Of a stretch of 36,046 nt of DNA, positions 33,430-36,046 are shown in pieces. Source of the DNA: an uncultured Dehalococcoidia bacterium (GTDB lineage: Bacteria; Chloroflexota; Dehalococcoidia; Dehalococcoidales; Fen-1064); contig CAIWXV010000027.1 of the NCBI GenBank assembly GCA_903916765.1, positions 1 through 36,046 of the forward strand, read 5' to 3'. The notes beneath the pieces were generated by a model. The model searched no databases. It saw only the letters and a list, made by a program, of their open reading frames with translations, and was not told the DNA's origin. Numbering within the stretch: the stretch's first letter is position 1; every line of letters starts with the position of its first letter. Both the position numbers and the translations under genes were made by a program.

Positions 33430-34893
33430 ATGTCAGCAGTAAGTATTCATCATCCGCTAGAAGGGCTGTTTCATCCGCGATCAATCGCCATTATCGGTGC
33501 TTCAAAAAGCGACCGGGATACCGGCTGGGTTGGCAGATTGCTCAGCTCTGGCTATAAAGGTAAGATTTACCCTGTCAACCCCAATGCTAAAGAGATAGAC
33601 GGTTTAAAAGCTTATCCTAATATCAGGGATATTCCCGGGGTAGTAGAATACGCCATACTCAATATCCCGGCACATTTAACACCCCAGGCTATACTCGATT
33701 GTGCCGCTAAAGGCGTCAAGTTTGTGCACTGTTTCACTGCCGGATTCAGTGAGACCGGCACTAAGAAAGCAAGCCGACTGGAAGCTCGTATAGCGCAAAT
33801 AGCCAGAGACAGAGGCATCAGATTACTAGGGCCTAACTGCATGGGTATCTACTGTCCCGCATCCAGAATGACTTTCAATGCAGACTTCCCCCAAAAAAGA
33901 GGACCAGTCGCTTTCGTTTCGCAATCAGGCACGGAGGCAATGCGCCTGCTTTTTCTAGCTCATGATATAAATATTTACTTCAGTAAGGTCATCAGCTATG
34001 GGAATGCAATCGACCTGGATGCACCCGATTTTCTGGAATATCTTGCCGATGACGAGGATACCAAAATCATTGCCTGCTACATCGAGGGTAGCCGTCAGGT
34101 TGCAAGACTTACCTCCGCAGTAAAGAAATGCCTGCAGAAAAAACCGGTGGTAGTTTTGAAGGGAGGGTCGACCAGAAGCGGAGCAGGAGCTGTCGCTTTT
34201 CACACTGCCTCCCCGACAGGTTCCTTGGCAAGCTGGGACAATTTCTTCAAGAAAACCGGGGCCATCTCTGCTAATACCATGGATGAGGTCGCCGACATTA
34301 TCCAAACACTCTCGCGCGTAAAGCCACCGAAAGGACGGCGTGTTGCTCTTGTCGGACGGGGTGGCGGTATCGGGGTGATTGCCGCCGATATATGCGAACG
34401 TGCCAGCTTGGAAGTGCCTTCTTTTAGCAATAACACCAGAAAGAGACTAAGTCAGATTATTTCTGAAGTCGGCATCAGTACCCGAAATCCCGTAGAAACC
34501 ATGACGGGAATGAGCGGCGCGGTTGACTTCTATCTCCGCGGACTGCCCATCGTGGATGAAGATACGGAGACAGATATCATCCTTGTGCAAATAGCAATCG
34601 ATATTTACGGCGGACGGAACACCGACCTGACTCCCGAAGTAAGAGATGCCGCGTATGCTCTGTGTGCTACAGCCGACTCGCTAAAAAAGCCGCTGGCGGT
34701 AGTTTTATTTACAGGCGGACATCCGAAAGCTACCAAAGAAGCGCTGATAACTCGAAGAATACTTACAAAAGCCGGAATTCCGGTCTATTCAGGAGTGGAA
34801 TCCGCCAGTCAGGCAATCAGTAAAGTCATTGATTACTACGGAAATGATTCCGGAAAGGCAAAACAAGGTTCAATTATTTATAGTTGCAATTAA
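33430..34893 (+). CDS. ADP-forming acyl-CoA synthetase, alpha-type (CoA-binding) protein
   Basis: 487 residues. ADP-forming acyl-CoA synthetases convert acyl-CoA, ADP and phosphate to acid, ATP and CoA (or the reverse). This is the alpha part alone: a CoA-binding Rossmann domain (FHPRSIAIIGASKSDRDTGWVG, YPVNPNAKEIDGLKAYPNI), a succinyl-CoA-ligase-like domain (RLLGPNCMGIYCP, GPVAFVSQSGTEAM, VISYGNAIDLDAPDFLEYL) and a third domain (RRVALVGRGGGIGVIAAD). The ATP-grasp beta part is absent and is not encoded next to it. Around the active-site histidine the usual S-H-T-G-(S/A)-L-A reads AFHTASPTGSLASW: the His is there, but three extra residues lie between HT and GSLA. It may work with a beta subunit elsewhere or have another role. 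It ends 10 bases from the converging hisS. Confidence 0.87.
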   Translation: MSAVSIHHPLEGLFHPRSIAIIGASKSDRDTGWVGRLLSSGYKGKIYPVNPNAKEIDGLKAYPNIRDIPGVVEYAILNIPAHLTPQAILDCAAKGVKFVHCFTAGFSETGTKKASRLEARIAQIARDRGIRLLGPNCMGIYCPASRMTFNADFPQKRGPVAFVSQSGTEAMRLLFLAHDINIYFSKVISYGNAIDLDAPDFLEYLADDEDTKIIACYIEGSRQVARLTSAVKKCLQKKPVVVLKGGSTRSGAGAVAFHTASPTGSLASWDNFFKKTGAISANTMDEVADIIQTLSRVKPPKGRRVALVGRGGGIGVIAADICERASLEVPSFSNNTRKRLSQIISEVGISTRNPVETMTGMSGAVDFYLRGLPIVDEDTETDIILVQIAIDIYGGRNTDLTPEVRDAAYALCATADSLKKPLAVVLFTGGHPKATKEALITRRILTKAGIPVYSGVESASQAISKVIDYYGNDSGKAKQGSIIYSCN

Positions 34894-34903
34894 TTGCAAC
34901 AAG

Positions 34904-36046
34904 CTACTTCAGCATTTTGGGCAGTTCGGAGAGTTTTACGGTAGTTTGCTGAGAAGTAGACATATCGCGCAGAATGGCAGTGCCGGACTTTACCTCTTCA
35001 TCGCCGATAATGATTGCTCTTGAGATTTTAAGGTTGTTTGCCTGTCTTAACTGGGCTTTCAGACTCTTAACGGAAGTGGCTGAAATGACACCGATATCGG
35101 CACAGCGTAGTACTGTGGAGAGTTTCATCGCCTCGATACGTGCAGGTTCACCAAGACAGGCAATAAAAACTTGCGGCGCAGGTACTGATGGAACAGTAAC
35201 ATTCTGCCTTTTCAGGTTGAGAACAATTCTCTCAATGCCGGCGGCAAAACCGATACCGGGGGTCGGTTTGCCCCCCAGAGTTTCAATCAGACCGTCATAA
35301 CGCCCGCCACCAACGATAGTGCTCTGGGCTTTTTCTTCCTCAGGCTGAATCTCAAAGACCGTCCGCGCATAATAATCCAAACCCCGAACCAGATATTGAT
35401 TAACCTCGAATGGTATATCAAGGACCTGCAAGTAGTCCTTAAGTTTCTGGAAATGGTCGGCGCAGGTGGCACAGAGGTAATCGATACTTCTCGGCGCCCG
35501 ACTAACGACTTGCTGACAGCCAAGTTGTTTACAATCCAGCAGCCGTAAAACATTTCTTTCCAGTCTAGTTTTGCAATCGGGGCAAAGCGTATCGACGTGA
35601 CCGGCAAAATAAGTTTTGAGGATTTCCAGGTATTTGGGGCGACAATCAGGACAACCGATACTATTGATAAAAAGCAGGAATTTATTCAAGCCCAGTGAGG
35701 CCAGGAACCGACACGCCAGTTCAATGACCTCAGCATCCAGAAAAGCATCGGCTTCCCCGATGGCTTCACAACCGAACTGGTGATGCTGGCGATAACGTCC
35801 TGCCTGCGGGCGCTCATAGCGAAAGATGGGAGAAAAATAATACAGCTTGACCGGCTGGGGCAGGTTGGTATAGCCGTGTTCCAGATACGCACGGCAGACA
35901 GATGGAGTCCCTTCCGGTTTCAGGGTCAGGCTGTTACCGCTCCGGTCATCGAAGGTGTACATCTCTTTCTGAACGATGTCCGTGGTCTCGCCTGTACCCT
36001 TGATGAAAAGCCGGGTATCTTCGAAAATAGGCGCATCGATGCGCTC
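34904..36046 (-). CDS. hisS: Histidyl-tRNA synthetase (5' end outside window)
   Basis: A class II synthetase that charges tRNA-His. The ORF track starts at Met 35962, but the frame stays open to 36046 and the extra residues (ERIDAPIFEDTRLFIKGTGE) are typical HisRS sequence, so at least 380 residues are present and the N-terminal part (class II motif 1 region, perhaps 35-40 residues) lies outside. Motif 2 is FRYERPQAGRYRQHHQFG. The histidine-specific motif is YLVRGLDYYARTVFE, and motif 3 is GIGFAAGIERIVL. The insertion domain has paired cysteines (GCPDCRPKY, LCPDCKTRLERN, LCATC), as in many bacterial HisRS. The C-terminal anticodon-binding domain (QVFIACLGEPARIEAMKL ... RAIIIGDEEVKSGTAILRDM) is complete. 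Confidence 0.97.
   Translation of the reverse strand, partial: ERIDAPIFEDTRLFIKGTGETTDIVQKEMYTFDDRSGNSLTLKPEGTPSVCRAYLEHGYTNLPQPVKLYYFSPIFRYERPQAGRYRQHHQFGCEAIGEADAFLDAEVIELACRFLASLGLNKFLLFINSIGCPDCRPKYLEILKTYFAGHVDTLCPDCKTRLERNVLRLLDCKQLGCQQVVSRAPRSIDYLCATCADHFQKLKDYLQVLDIPFEVNQYLVRGLDYYARTVFEIQPEEEKAQSTIVGGGRYDGLIETLGGKPTPGIGFAAGIERIVLNLKRQNVTVPSVPAPQVFIACLGEPARIEAMKLSTVLRCADIGVISATSVKSLKAQLRQANNLKISRAIIIGDEEVKSGTAILRDMSTSQQTTVKLSELPKMLK

Overview
The window is a mostly housekeeping stretch of a bacterial chromosome of mid-range base composition. The gene content and sequence style point to Chloroflexota, class Dehalococcoidia. The pointers are a Dehalococcoides-type Elp3, an ECF sigma factor paired with a DUF5667 protein, a DUF4342 protein, Ala/Thr-rich membrane-anchored surface proteins, and a relic of the URO-D/methyltransferase family. 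This placement is an inference from recognised protein families; no 16S gene or other marker is present to settle it. I see no tRNA or rRNA gene, no CRISPR array, no intact insertion sequence and no prophage.

Layout. 1-1011 (minus): 3'-truncated glycosyltransferase/GtrA fusion. 1069-1476: decayed URO-D-type gene whose last bases carry the rpoB promoter. 1644-9387: rpoB-rpoC, closed by a strong terminator. 9527-11116: ruvB (apparently with an ATC start) and a GNAT acetyltransferase, closed by a two-way terminator. 11197-14139 (minus): an envelope-type operon of ECF sigma factor, DUF5667 membrane protein, SIMPL lipoprotein and a two-repeat secreted protein. 14509-16145: RimI-like acetyltransferase, then small minus-strand genes (membrane protein, tautomerase, zinc ribbon). 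16284-19009: a Trm9/ALKBH8-like methyltransferase and an Elp3 tRNA-modification enzyme, diverging around a frameshifted TasA-like gene. 19262-21816: strong promoter, a 23-codon small ORF and a large secreted beta-helix surface protein. 22032-24109: OmpR-type response regulator and histidine kinase, followed by the 3' relic of another anchored surface protein. 24351-24986 (minus): metallo-hydrolase. 25043-29910: the hrcA-grpE-dnaK-dnaJ heat-shock operon with its promoter and a CIRCE operator. 29938-32964 (minus): argF, a terminator, then der-plsY. 33078-34893: DUF4342 protein and an ADP-forming acyl-CoA synthetase alpha-type protein. 34904-36046 (minus): hisS, truncated at its 5' end by the window edge.

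How the parts fit. Transcription (rpoBC), DNA repair (ruvB), protein folding (HrcA regulon), ribosome assembly (der), lipid synthesis (plsY), arginine synthesis (argF) and tRNA charging (hisS) are core. The accessory character lies between about 11 and 24 kb: an envelope-stress-like sigma operon, a surface-protein locus with a two-component system, and several decayed genes and repeat relics. The best candidate for an undescribed system is the side-by-side Elp3 and Trm9-like genes. In eukaryotes these two activities act in sequence on wobble uridine of tRNA (cm5U to mcm5U), so the pair suggests a bacterial version of that pathway.
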